A stretch of 35,900 nucleotides of DNA, from positions 1 to 35,900 of the forward strand of contig JAGXIJ010000062.1 in assembly GCA_024635675.1 (NCBI GenBank), given 5' to 3'. The DNA comes from Gillisia sp. Lineage in GTDB: Bacteria; Bacteroidota; Bacteroidia; Flavobacteriales; Flavobacteriaceae. The notes beneath the pieces are model-generated. The model was not told the DNA's origin and searched no databases. It worked only from the letters and a program-made list of their open reading frames with translations. The number at the start of each line of letters is the position of its first letter. Positions within the stretch are counted from its first letter, which is position 1. Position numbers and translations under genes: made by a program. This document shows, one piece after another, positions 8,302 through 18,130 of the stretch.

Positions 8302-9456
8302 TTAATTGATATTCTTAATTTCTGATATTACTTTATGTGCCACATTAATATAATTAAAATGTTCTTTGGCATGTAAATAACTACGTTTAGATAAATCCTG
8401 ATATTGTTGTGAGGTATAATGGGAAAGGTTTTGAATGCAATTAGTTAATTCCTTGTAATCATTAAATAAAAAACCATTTACATTGCTAGTTAATAACTCT
8501 GGAAAAGCACCCGAATTTCTAGCTATAACAGGAATTCCATTATAATTTGCCTCTGCAATTGTTCTCCCAAATGCCTCATTAGAAGCGTTAGAAATCAGAA
8601 AATCAAACTTATCATAGATGGCATATCTATCTAGAAATTCATGGTAAAAAATATTTTTTGATTTAGTCTGGTAAAACCAATCTAAAAACTTATTATCTCC
8701 GGCACCAATTACATGCAACTCAACGGTAGACTTATTCAATAAGTAAAACTTGTTAAATAACTCTATTACTTTCTTTTGTTGTTTTTGATTATTTATTCTT
8801 CCTACAATACCAAATCTTATTATTTTTGGATTAAAGACTCTTATTGGCTTCGAATTATCAGGAACTACTCCATTAAAAATTATTTTGCTCACAACCTTGC
8901 CAAATGATTTTTCATATAATTTTGATAAAAATCCAGATGGAAATAAATGCAAATTTGTTCTTTCATATTGCAAATTAAAATCCTTAAGATTCTCCATATA
9001 AAAACCATAAATCGGCTCATTAACTGTCTCCCTATGATGCCAAATATTTTTTATCCCTAATCGCTCCGCAACAATTAATCCCATAGGATTTAATGAAGAA
9101 TTTACATAAATTAAATCTGGATTAAATTTTTTAGCAAATTTGAGATGGTAATTTAGATTTAAATAATTTTTTGATTTCTTAATTAATTTATTTTTCAAAA
9201 ACCATATTCTAAAGTGAAACTTAGATATAGACTTCCATTTTTCTCCAATATCCTTATTATAAAACCAGTTAAAATGACTGATTACTTTAAATTTAATATG
9301 ATTGTTTTTTAATTCTGAACCTAAAGGTTCATTCTCTGGAATTATAACGCATAAATCTAACCCATTATTCAATTTTTTTAAGCCTAAGATCAAATCAATC
9401 AATGATCTGTTAGCACCATATAAAGTAGAAGAATGTGCATAAAATAAAATTCTCAT
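8302..9456 (-). CDS. Family 4 glycosyltransferase (GT-B)
   Basis: N-terminal YGANRSLIDLI, C-terminal RFGIVGRINNQKQQKKVIELF and SNASNEAFGRTIAEANYNGIPVIA (EX7E-like) motifs. Confidence 0.92.
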   Translation of the reverse strand: MRILFYAHSSTLYGANRSLIDLILGLKKLNNGLDLCVIIPENEPLGSELKNNHIKFKVISHFNWFYNKDIGEKWKSISKFHFRIWFLKNKLIKKSKNYLNLNYHLKFAKKFNPDLIYVNSSLNPMGLIVAERLGIKNIWHHRETVNEPIYGFYMENLKDFNLQYERTNLHLFPSGFLSKLYEKSFGKVVSKIIFNGVVPDNSKPIRVFNPKIIRFGIVGRINNQKQQKKVIELFNKFYLLNKSTVELHVIGAGDNKFLDWFYQTKSKNIFYHEFLDRYAIYDKFDFLISNASNEAFGRTIAEANYNGIPVIARNSGAFPELLTSNVNGFLFNDYKELTNCIQNLSHYTSQQYQDLSKRSYLHAKEHFNYINVAHKVISEIKNIN

Positions 9457-9573
9457 CTATTTATTCAAATTTGAGCTATTGCCTATAAACGCTCAAATAT
9501 AACTATTAATGAACCTCTATTGGTAGAAACATAATTGAATTTAAAAATCTCACCTATTTTTCAAACTAATAAT

Positions 9574-9581
9574 TAACTTTG
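9574..9581 (+). promoter_or_regulatory. Candidate Bacteroidetes -7 promoter element upstream of udk
   Basis: TAACTTTG matches the TAnnTTTG consensus ~18 nt before the start codon; no well-spaced -33 element was identified. Confidence 0.4.
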
Positions 9582-9598
9582 CGTCAAAATATTTATAG

Positions 9599-10207
9599 AT
9601 GCTTATTATTGGAATAGCCGGTGGTACCGGTAGTGGAAAAACCACGGTTGTTAGTCAAATTATTGAGGAGTTAAATAATGAAGATGTAGCCGTTATTTCT
9701 CAGGATTCTTATTATCAGGACACTAGCCATCTACCTTTGGAAGATCGTGTCAAGATAAATTTTGACCATCCTAAGTCCATCGATTTTAACCTGCTGGTAT
9801 CTCATCTTAAAGAGCTAAAAAGTGGAAATTCCATAGAGGAACCAGTTTACTCCTTTAAAGAACATAATAGAACGGGAGAAACTGTGACCATTGAACCTAA
9901 GAAGGTTATCATTGTAGAAGGTATTCTTATTCTTACCCATCCCGACATTCGCGATATGTTCGATATTAAAATATATGTCCATGCCGATAGTGATGAGCGA
10001 CTTATAAGACGATTAAAACGCGATATAAACGATCGGGGAAGAGATCTGGATGAAGTTCTATGGAGGTACCAAACCACCCTAAAACCTATGCACCAGCAGT
10101 TTATTGAACCTACCAAAGAATTTGCCGATATCATTATCCCAACCAATAGATACAACAACGTGGCGGTAGATATTGTACAAACCATTATCAAAGACAGATT
10201 GGTGTAA
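9599..10207 (+). CDS. udk: Uridine kinase
   Basis: P-loop GIAGGTGSGKTTV, SQDSYYQD, VEGILIL, NDRGRDLDEVLWRYQTTLKPMHQQFIEPTKEFADIIIP. Confidence 0.95.
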   Translation: MLIIGIAGGTGSGKTTVVSQIIEELNNEDVAVISQDSYYQDTSHLPLEDRVKINFDHPKSIDFNLLVSHLKELKSGNSIEEPVYSFKEHNRTGETVTIEPKKVIIVEGILILTHPDIRDMFDIKIYVHADSDERLIRRLKRDINDRGRDLDEVLWRYQTTLKPMHQQFIEPTKEFADIIIPTNRYNNVAVDIVQTIIKDRLV

Positions 10208-10226
10208 TTTTGTATCTTTAAAAAAT

Positions 10227-10541
10227 ATGAGCCTAAAGGAACTTCGCAATAAAAAATGGTTTAAGATCATTAGTAATAAATACGTATTACTAATGCTTAT
10301 TTTCGGGGGTTGGATGCTTTTTTTGGACAGTAATTCCTGGCTAATCCATAGGGAATTGGATGAAGAGGTAGATAAATTAGAAACCAATAAAGAGTACTAT
10401 AAAAAAGAAATCTCTAAGGATAAGGCTACCATAGAAAAACTAAATGATTCTTTCGAATTAGAAAGTTATGCCAGACAACATTATTATATGAAGAGAGCCA
10501 ATGAAGATATTTACATTATCCACTACGATACTGTAGATTGA
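10227..10541 (+). CDS. FtsB/DivIC-family septum formation initiator
   Basis: Start at internal ATG (MSLKELRNKKW) preferred over track start 10173, which overlaps udk; single TM then coiled coil, ending ESYARQHYYMKRANEDIYII. Confidence 0.85.
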   Translation: MSLKELRNKKWFKIISNKYVLLMLIFGGWMLFLDSNSWLIHRELDEEVDKLETNKEYYKKEISKDKATIEKLNDSFELESYARQHYYMKRANEDIYIIHYDTVD

Positions 10542-10584
10542 TTCTTTTTGAAAACCTCCCATTTACTTCAATAAAAAACTAACT

Positions 10585-11964
10585 ATGAGTCAACCTTTGT
10601 TCAACGAATTTCATGAAGTTTCTGCCAAAGAATGGAAACAGAAAATACAATTCGATTTGAAAGGAGCAGATTATAATGAGAAACTCATTTTCCATAGCAA
10701 GGATGGGATTTCGGTAAAACCCTTTTATAATGCTGAAGATATACCCGAATCCAATACTGTCTCTCCCCCAAGATCCTGGAATATCTGCGAGAGAATATAT
10801 GTTGCAGACACTCTTAAAAGCAACCATACTGCATTAGAAATATTAGAGAAAGGTACAGAGAGTTTATGGTTTGTTATTCCTGCTGAAACCTTAGATTTTA
10901 ATATTCTATTCGATAAGATCGATCTTGCTAAGACTCCAATATATTTAAAGTTTGAAATTCATTCTGAAGAATTAATAAATAGCCTAATTAAGTATCTTTC
11001 AACTAAAGATCATCTTATTAATCTTCAGGTCGATATCATTGGGAATCTCGCAAAGTCCGGAAATTGGTATTATGATCTGAATAAGGATCATACCATCTTA
11101 AATAATATTTTTTCCAATTCTAAAAATTTTAATTCTGTTCTTTGTGTAGACGGAACTTTATATCAAAATTCCGGAGCTACTATTCCGCAGGAACTGGCAT
11201 ATATGTTGGCGCACGCAAATGAATATTTGAACCATTTTGAAAAGGATGGGAATATAGATCCTACATTTCACCTACAGTTCTTAACTGCTACTGGATCCAA
11301 TTACTTTTTTGAAATCGCGAAACTGAGAGCATTAAGACTGCTTTATTCAAGTTTAATTTCAGAATATAATATCTCAGAAGATTGCATAATACTTTCACAA
11401 TCCACAAAAAGGGATAAAGCTTTGTACGATTATAATGTAAACTTATTGCGTACCACTACCCAAAGCATGAGTGCGATTTTAGGAGGCGCAAATGATGTTT
11501 ATAATTCTCCTTATGATGCCATTTATCATAAGAACAATGAATTTGGGGATCGTATTGCACGAAATCAGTTGCTGGTTTTAAAGAATGAAAGTTATTTTGA
11601 TAAAGTTTCTAATGCTTCAGATGGATCATACTATATAGAAACCTTAACCACTCAGTTTGCAGAAAAAGCTTTGGAAATATTCAAGGAGATCGAAAAAGGA
11701 GGCGGATTTCTAAAACAATTGAAGGAAGGGATCATTCAAAGAAAAATCTCCGAAAGTGCTAAAAAAGAACAGGAACTATTCGATGCCGGAAAAATAACAC
11801 TCATTGGAACAAACAAATTTCAAAATCCGGAAGATAAAATGTCTGATGATCTGGAATTATATCCGTTCTTGAAAATGAATCCTAGAAAAACTCTTATTCA
11901 GCCAATTTTAGAAACAAGATTAGCTGAAAAAACAGAGAAGCAAAGACTTAACAATGAAAAGTAG
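10585..11964 (+). CDS. mutA: Methylmalonyl-CoA mutase small (beta) subunit
   Basis: NEFHEVSAKEWKQKIQFDLKGADYNEKL..., ATGSNYFFEIAKLRALRLL, TTTQSMSAILGGANDVYNSPYDA; followed by the large subunit. Confidence 0.9.
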   Translation: MSQPLFNEFHEVSAKEWKQKIQFDLKGADYNEKLIFHSKDGISVKPFYNAEDIPESNTVSPPRSWNICERIYVADTLKSNHTALEILEKGTESLWFVIPAETLDFNILFDKIDLAKTPIYLKFEIHSEELINSLIKYLSTKDHLINLQVDIIGNLAKSGNWYYDLNKDHTILNNIFSNSKNFNSVLCVDGTLYQNSGATIPQELAYMLAHANEYLNHFEKDGNIDPTFHLQFLTATGSNYFFEIAKLRALRLLYSSLISEYNISEDCIILSQSTKRDKALYDYNVNLLRTTTQSMSAILGGANDVYNSPYDAIYHKNNEFGDRIARNQLLVLKNESYFDKVSNASDGSYYIETLTTQFAEKALEIFKEIEKGGGFLKQLKEGIIQRKISESAKKEQELFDAGKITLIGTNKFQNPEDKMSDDLELYPFLKMNPRKTLIQPILETRLAEKTEKQRLNNEK

Positions 11965-12030
11965 TATTTATTTTTAAGGTACTACAACCTTAATATATGT
12001 GCCAATTTAGTCGCATAAAGCATACATAAG

Positions 12031-14160
12031 ATGTCTAGAAAAAACCTTCAACATATAAAACTTAAAAAGGATGCCACTGTAATTTCAGGTAATGAAAATA
12101 TGGTAAAACCCTTTATGACCGCAGAAGATATTCAGCTTAAAAAAGTGTATTCTAAAGATGACATTAAGGATGCTGAACATTTAGATTTTGCAGCTGGAAT
12201 CCCACCTTATTTACGTGGACCTTATAGCACTATGTATGTTAGTAGACCATGGACCATCCGTCAATATGCCGGTTTTTCAACTGCTGAAGAAAGTAATGCA
12301 TTTAATAGAAGAAATTTAGCAGGAGGCCAAAAAGGTCTTTCCGTAGCCTTCGATCTTCCCACACACCGAGGATACGATAGTGACCACGAGCGAGTTATTG
12401 GAGATGTAGGGAAAGCAGGCGTTGCCATAGATTCTGTAGAGGATATGAAAATTCTTTTTGACCAAATTCCACTGGATAAAATGTCGGTTTCTATGACCAT
12501 GAACGGAGCTGTACTTCCAATTATGGCCTTTTATATTGTAGCTGCTCAAGAACAGGGAGTAGATATATCCTTACTTTCAGGAACAATTCAGAATGATATA
12601 TTAAAGGAGTTCATGGTTAGAAATACGTACATCTACCCTCCTACTCCTTCTATGAGAATTATCTCTGATATTTTTGAATATACTTCTGCAAAGATGCTAA
12701 AATTCAATAGTATTAGTATCTCCGGATATCATATGCAAGAAGCAGGAGCCACTTGCGATATAGAATTAGCATACACATTAGCTGATGGATTAGAATATAT
12801 AAGAAAAGGACTGGAAGCCGGAATGGATATCGACACTTTTGCTCCAAGACTTTCTTTTTTCTGGGCAATTGGGATGAATCATTTTATGGAGGTTGCAAAA
12901 ATGCGTGCTGCCAGAATGCTTTGGGCAAAATTGGTGAAACAATTCAACCCGAAAAGTGAAAAATCTTTAGCATTAAGAACTCATTGCCAAACAAGTGGAT
13001 GGAGTTTAACAGAGCAAGATCCTTTCAACAATGTTGCCAGAACCTGTATAGAAGCGGCAGCAGCAGCCTTTGGAGGAACACAATCCCTGCATACGAATGC
13101 TTTAGATGAAGCAATTGCTTTACCTACCGATTTTTCAGCAAGAATTGCTAGAAATACACAGTTATACTTACAACAAGAAACAAATATCACTAAAACAGTA
13201 GACCCCTGGGCAGGCAGCTATTATGTGGAAAGTTTAACACACGAAATAGCCCAAAAAGCCTGGAAACATATTGAAGAAGTAGAAGAATTAGGTGGAATGA
13301 CCAAGGCTATAGAAGCCGGAATACCAAAATTAAGAATTGAAGAAGCAGCTGCAAATAAACAGGCGAGAATAGATAGTGAAACTGATATTATTGTTGGTAA
13401 CAATAAATATAGACTAGACAAAGAAGATCCTTTGGTTACTCTAGAAGTAGACAATCAAACAGTGAGACTTCAGCAGCTGGATAGATTAAAGCAAATTAAA
13501 ACCAATAGAGATCAAATTAAAGTTAATTCAGCATTAACCGCATTAACCAATGCTGCCAGAAACAAGAAGGGGAATTTATTACAGTTAGCTGTAGAAGCGG
13601 CACGTGAAAGAGCTACATTGGGTGAAATAAGTGATGCTTTAGAAGCTGTTTATGGAAGATATAAAGCGAAAATCCAGACCTTTAGCGGGGTATATTCAAA
13701 ACAGATGAAAGACAACGAATCCTTTATAAAAGCAAAAGAATTAGCTGATAAATTTGCCGAACAAGATGGAAGACGTCCACGTATCATGATCGCTAAAATG
13801 GGACAGGATGGACATGATAGGGGAGCAAAAGTTGTTGCTACAGGTTATGCCGATCTAGGTTTTGATGTGGACATAGGGCCTTTATTCCAAACTCCTGCGG
13901 AAGCAGCAAAACAAGCTATGGAGAACGATGTTCATATTTTAGGAGTATCTTCTCTGGCAGCAGGGCACAAAACCTTGGTTCCACAAGTAATTGAAGAATT
14001 AAAAAAACACGGTCGTGAGGATATTATGGTAATTGTGGGAGGAGTAATTCCGTCTCAGGATTATCAATTCCTTTTTGATGCAGGAGCCGTAGCTGTTTTT
14101 GGTCCGGGAACAAAAATTAGTGAAGCTGCCATCAAATTATTGGAGATCCTAATTGACTAA
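12031..14160 (+). CDS. scpA: Methylmalonyl-CoA mutase large (alpha) subunit
   Basis: [47 protein letters not shown] and C-terminal B12-binding motif [29 protein letters not shown]. Confidence 0.97.
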   Translation: MSRKNLQHIKLKKDATVISGNENMVKPFMTAEDIQLKKVYSKDDIKDAEHLDFAAGIPPYLRGPYSTMYVSRPWTIRQYAGFSTAEESNAFNRRNLAGGQKGLSVAFDLPTHRGYDSDHERVIGDVGKAGVAIDSVEDMKILFDQIPLDKMSVSMTMNGAVLPIMAFYIVAAQEQGVDISLLSGTIQNDILKEFMVRNTYIYPPTPSMRIISDIFEYTSAKMLKFNSISISGYHMQEAGATCDIELAYTLADGLEYIRKGLEAGMDIDTFAPRLSFFWAIGMNHFMEVAKMRAARMLWAKLVKQFNPKSEKSLALRTHCQTSGWSLTEQDPFNNVARTCIEAAAAAFGGTQSLHTNALDEAIALPTDFSARIARNTQLYLQQETNITKTVDPWAGSYYVESLTHEIAQKAWKHIEEVEELGGMTKAIEAGIPKLRIEEAAANKQARIDSETDIIVGNNKYRLDKEDPLVTLEVDNQTVRLQQLDRLKQIKTNRDQIKVNSALTALTNAARNKKGNLLQLAVEAARERATLGEISDALEAVYGRYKAKIQTFSGVYSKQMKDNESFIKAKELADKFAEQDGRRPRIMIAKMGQDGHDRGAKVVATGYADLGFDVDIGPLFQTPAEAAKQAMENDVHILGVSSLAAGHKTLVPQVIEELKKHGREDIMVIVGGVIPSQDYQFLFDAGAVAVFGPGTKISEAAIKLLEILID

Positions 14161-14207
14161 GTAAAAGTTAAAAAATATTCAGCTATATAAAAACGGAATT
14201 TTAAAAC

Positions 14208-14855
14208 ATGGACACCTTTAAACTAAATAAGAGGTATATTACCCATCAAAGAGAACCTTTTTTTGAAGTAGTAAAAAAGTATTTAACGCCAAATTCTAAG
14301 CTTTTGGATATTGGTGCTGGGAATGGTTGCTTTTCTAGATATTTTAAAAGAAAGGATTTTTACTTGATGGACGGAAATGAAAAATCTGTAGCACTTTTAA
14401 AATCGGAATTTTCAAATGTTTTCCATTCCAATCTTCCCAAATTACCATTTGAAGACGATTTCTTTGATATTATACATTGTAGTCACGTAATTGAACATTT
14501 AACACCTGACATTCTATATGCTACACTTATAGAAATGAATAGATGTTTGACAAAAAATGGGAAATTAATTATTTCCGCCCCTTTAATGTGGGAAGGGTTT
14601 TATAATGATTTATCACATATAAAACCTTATAACCCGAAGATTTTAATTTATTATTTAATAAATTCTAACAAAAACTCAACCAGAGAATCAATTTCCGAAA
14701 ATTATAAATTAAAAGAATTAATATATAGATATAGGGTAAAAGATATAGATTGGATTTATTATAAGAACCCGATTTATCGTTTTATTCAAAGAGTACTTTC
14801 TCGCTTTAGTAGAAAATATGAGAAAACAGGATATACCATAGTATTTGAAAAGTAA
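14208..14855 (+). CDS. Class I SAM-dependent methyltransferase
   Basis: LLDIGAGNGCFSRYFKRKDFYLMDGNEKSVALL, LPFEDDFFDIIHCSHVIEHL, LTKNGKLIISAP. Confidence 0.88.
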   Translation: MDTFKLNKRYITHQREPFFEVVKKYLTPNSKLLDIGAGNGCFSRYFKRKDFYLMDGNEKSVALLKSEFSNVFHSNLPKLPFEDDFFDIIHCSHVIEHLTPDILYATLIEMNRCLTKNGKLIISAPLMWEGFYNDLSHIKPYNPKILIYYLINSNKNSTRESISENYKLKELIYRYRVKDIDWIYYKNPIYRFIQRVLSRFSRKYEKTGYTIVFEK

Positions 14856-14894
14856 ACAAAATAACATTACACTCTTAAATTAATAACAATAATT

Positions 14895-15776
14895 ATGAAT
14901 TATACTAAGAAAATGCTTCGTGATGATGCTTTAAAAGGAAAAACAATTGTTGTTACCGGTGGCGGTAGCGGATTAGGAAAAGCAATGACCAGTTATTTTC
15001 TTGAATTGGGAGCAAATGTTGCCATTACCTCCAGAAATCTGGAAAAATTAGAGAATACTGCTAAGGAACTAGAAGCTGCAACCGGAGGTTCCTGTCTACC
15101 AATTCAATGTGATGTTAGAGATTATGAGCAAGTAGAAGCCATGTTGGCAGCAACTGTTGCAAAATTCGGGAAAGTTGATTCTTTATTAAATAATGCTGCA
15201 GGAAACTTCATTTCTCCTACCGAGCGTTTAAGCGCAAATGCATTTGATACAATTATAGATATCGTTTTAAAAGGTAGTAAGAACTGTACACTTGCCTTTG
15301 GAAAATACTGGATAGATAAAAAAGAAGTAGATAAAACTATTTTAAATATAGTAACTACCTATGCCTGGACCGGATCTGCATATGTAGTTCCTAGCGCAAC
15401 GGCAAAAGCAGGAGTATTAGCAATGACCAGATCTCTTGCTGTAGAATGGGCAAAATATGGAATTAGATCTAATGCTATCGCCCCTGGGCCTTTCCCAACC
15501 AAAGGAGCTTGGGACAGATTACTACCGGGAAATTTAAAGGAGAAATTCGATCTTGCTAAAAAAGTGCCTTTAAAGAGAGTTGGAGAACATCAGGAATTAG
15601 CAAACCTTGCGGCCTATATGATTTCAGACTTTTCTGCATACGTAAATGGGGAAGTGATCACCATAGATGGTGGTGAATGGTTAAAAGGAGCCGGACAGTT
15701 CAATTTGCTGGAAGCTATTCCTGAGGAAATGTGGGATCAGCTAGAGACAATGATTCGATCCAAGAAAAGTAAATAA
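14895..15776 (+). CDS. SDR oxidoreductase, 2,4-dienoyl-CoA reductase-like
   Basis: VTGGGSGLGKAM, NNAAGNF, SATAKAGVLAMTRSLAVEWAKYGIRSNAIAPGP; 293 aa. Confidence 0.9.
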   Translation: MNYTKKMLRDDALKGKTIVVTGGGSGLGKAMTSYFLELGANVAITSRNLEKLENTAKELEAATGGSCLPIQCDVRDYEQVEAMLAATVAKFGKVDSLLNNAAGNFISPTERLSANAFDTIIDIVLKGSKNCTLAFGKYWIDKKEVDKTILNIVTTYAWTGSAYVVPSATAKAGVLAMTRSLAVEWAKYGIRSNAIAPGPFPTKGAWDRLLPGNLKEKFDLAKKVPLKRVGEHQELANLAAYMISDFSAYVNGEVITIDGGEWLKGAGQFNLLEAIPEEMWDQLETMIRSKKSK

Positions 15777-15877
15777 TAATAAAATTCAATCTTTTAACGT
15801 TGTAGAAGCTGTTAACAAAATCATTTTATTAAGCTATAATAAATTGTATTTTTACCTTCTAAAATAGAATACAATTA

Positions 15878-16642
15878 ATGGGCAAAATCATTGCTATTGC
15901 AAACCAAAAAGGAGGAGTTGGTAAAACTACTACTTCAGTAAATTTAGCTGCTTCCCTTGGAGTTCTGGAGAAAAAAGTTCTACTTATAGATGCAGATCCA
16001 CAAGCCAATGCCACTTCGGGATTAGGAATAGATGTAGAGACTGTTGAATTAGGAACTTATCAACTATTGGAACATTCTTGTAAAGCAGAAGAGGCCATTG
16101 TTAAAACTAATTCCCCGAATTTAGATATCATCCCTGCACATATAGATCTTGTTGCCATAGAAATTGAATTGGTAGATGTAGAGGAGCGTGAGTATATGCT
16201 TAAAAAAGCCATTACTCATCTTAAGGATAGTTACGACTATATTTTAATAGATTGTGCCCCTTCATTGGGTCTTTTAACTTTGAATGCATTAACAGCTGCA
16301 GATTCGGTTATAATTCCAATTCAATGTGAATACTTTGCCTTGGAAGGATTAGGGAAATTACTGAACACTATAAAAAGTGTACAGAAGATTCACAATGACA
16401 AATTGGATATTGAAGGCTTATTGCTTACCATGTATGATTCAAGGTTAAGACTTTCCAACCAAGTAGTAGAGGAAGTTCAAAAGCACTTTAGTGAGATGGT
16501 ATTTACAACAATCATTCAGCGAAATGTGCGTTTAAGTGAAGCCCCGAGTTATGGGGAAAGCATTATAAATTATGATGCGGCAAGCAAGGGAGCCAGCAAT
16601 TATTTGAGTTTGGCACATGAAGTAATTAAGAAAAACAGTTAA
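15878..16642 (+). CDS. parA: Chromosome partitioning ATPase ParA
   Basis: AIANQKGGVGKTTTSVNLAASL, LLIDADPQANATSGLG, DYILIDCAPSLGLLTLNAL; parB follows. Confidence 0.97.
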   Translation: MGKIIAIANQKGGVGKTTTSVNLAASLGVLEKKVLLIDADPQANATSGLGIDVETVELGTYQLLEHSCKAEEAIVKTNSPNLDIIPAHIDLVAIEIELVDVEEREYMLKKAITHLKDSYDYILIDCAPSLGLLTLNALTAADSVIIPIQCEYFALEGLGKLLNTIKSVQKIHNDKLDIEGLLLTMYDSRLRLSNQVVEEVQKHFSEMVFTTIIQRNVRLSEAPSYGESIINYDAASKGASNYLSLAHEVIKKNS

Positions 16643-16645
16643 ACG

Positions 16646-17548
16646 ATGGCGAAAGCTACCAAGAAACAAGCTTTAGGTCGAGGGCTTTCAGCACTTCTGA
16701 AAGACCCGGATCACGATATAAAGTCTGCTCAGGATAAAAATGCCGATAAACTTGTTGGGCATATTGTAGAGCTGGAATTAACTTCTATTGAAGTGAATCC
16801 ATTTCAACCAAGAACAAGTTTTAATGAAGAATCCTTACGAGAGTTAGCTTCATCTATCAAGGAATTAGGAGTAATTCAACCAATAACCGTTCGGAAATTA
16901 GAATTCAATAAGTTCCAATTGGTTTCTGGGGAACGTAGATTTAGAGCTTCTAAATTACTTGGTTTAGAAACAATTCCTGCTTACATCCGTATAGCAAACG
17001 ATCAGGAGTCTTTGGAAATGGCTTTGGTAGAAAATATTCAGAGACAGGATTTAGATCCTATAGAGATATCACTTTCCTACCAAAGACTTATAGATGAAAT
17101 AAATCTTACTCAGGAACAACTTAGTGATCGCGTTGGAAAAAAGAGATCTACAATAGCTAATTATTTAAGGTTATTAAAATTGGATCCTATTATCCAAACA
17201 GGAATGAGAGATGGGTTTCTTTCTATGGGGCATGGAAGAGCTATTATTAATATTGAAGATCCGCAAATTCAGTTAGATATTTATGAAAAGATCCTTGAGA
17301 GATCCTTATCTGTAAGAGATACTGAGAAATTGGTCCGTGAATTAGCTGGAGGAGATCCTAAAAAACCTACGTCTAAAGGCCCTACTCTATCTCAAGAATA
17401 TAAAAAAGGGATCAAAGAATTCTCTGATTATTTAGGAGCTAAAGTAGATATTAAGATCGCTTCAAAGGGAAAAGGAAAGCTTATAATTCCGTTTACTTCC
17501 GAAGAAGATTTTAATAGAATTAAAAAAATGATCCAGGGTGAATCTTAA
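16646..17548 (+). CDS. parB: ParB/Spo0J chromosome partitioning protein
   Basis: LGRGLSALL, NPFQPRTSFNEESLRELASSIKELGVIQPITVR, SGERRFRASKLLG, LVENIQRQDLDPIE. Confidence 0.97.
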   Translation: MAKATKKQALGRGLSALLKDPDHDIKSAQDKNADKLVGHIVELELTSIEVNPFQPRTSFNEESLRELASSIKELGVIQPITVRKLEFNKFQLVSGERRFRASKLLGLETIPAYIRIANDQESLEMALVENIQRQDLDPIEISLSYQRLIDEINLTQEQLSDRVGKKRSTIANYLRLLKLDPIIQTGMRDGFLSMGHGRAIINIEDPQIQLDIYEKILERSLSVRDTEKLVRELAGGDPKKPTSKGPTLSQEYKKGIKEFSDYLGAKVDIKIASKGKGKLIIPFTSEEDFNRIKKMIQGES

Positions 17549-18086
17549 GTGTCTATTAACTGTTCTCGTTATTTTTATGGTGACTACTATTTCTGTGGCA
17601 CAAAAAGATACATTGCAGATTAAAACCAAGCAAGATACTATTGTAAAAACCAAAAAGGATTACAAGGAATACAATCCATTAGCGCCAGCAAAAGCAGCAT
17701 TTTACTCGGCTGTTCTTCCTGGATTAGGACAAGCATACAACGGCAAATATTGGAAAATTCCAATTGCGTATGCCGGTTTGGGGGTTGGCATCTACTTTTA
17801 TTTAGAAAATGATAAGCAATACGACCGATATAGAGATGCTTATAAAAGAAGACTTGCCGGATTCGAAGACGATGAATTTTTTGTTAATGGTGTTGCCAGA
17901 GTATCAACCGATGGTTTAATACGAGCACAAAAATTTTATCAGCGTAACAAAGAAGTATCCTTGTTGGTTACAGCAGGAATTTACGTTTTGAACATAATTG
18001 ATGCCAACGTAGATGCGCATCTTCAGCAATTTAATGTTAGCGAAGACCTTTCTTTTAAACCCGCAGTTAATTTTGATGACACTTGA
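17538..18086 (+). CDS. DUF5683-type membrane protein with signal peptide
   Basis: GTG start overlapping the parB end; N-terminal signal, KAAFYSAVLPGLGQAYNGKYWKIPIAYAGLGVGIYFY, INIIDANVDAHLQ-like ending (VLNIIDANVDAHLQQFNVS). Confidence 0.85.
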   Translation: MNLKCLLTVLVIFMVTTISVAQKDTLQIKTKQDTIVKTKKDYKEYNPLAPAKAAFYSAVLPGLGQAYNGKYWKIPIAYAGLGVGIYFYLENDKQYDRYRDAYKRRLAGFEDDEFFVNGVARVSTDGLIRAQKFYQRNKEVSLLVTAGIYVLNIIDANVDAHLQQFNVSEDLSFKPAVNFDDT

Positions 18087-18130
18087 GGAAAAACCCGATA
18101 TGGTTTATCATTAAATTATAATTTCTAATT

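Noticed and set aside
12261-12549. Minus-strand ORFs within the mutase large subunit
   Set aside because: Antisense to a highly conserved enzyme; no independent signal.
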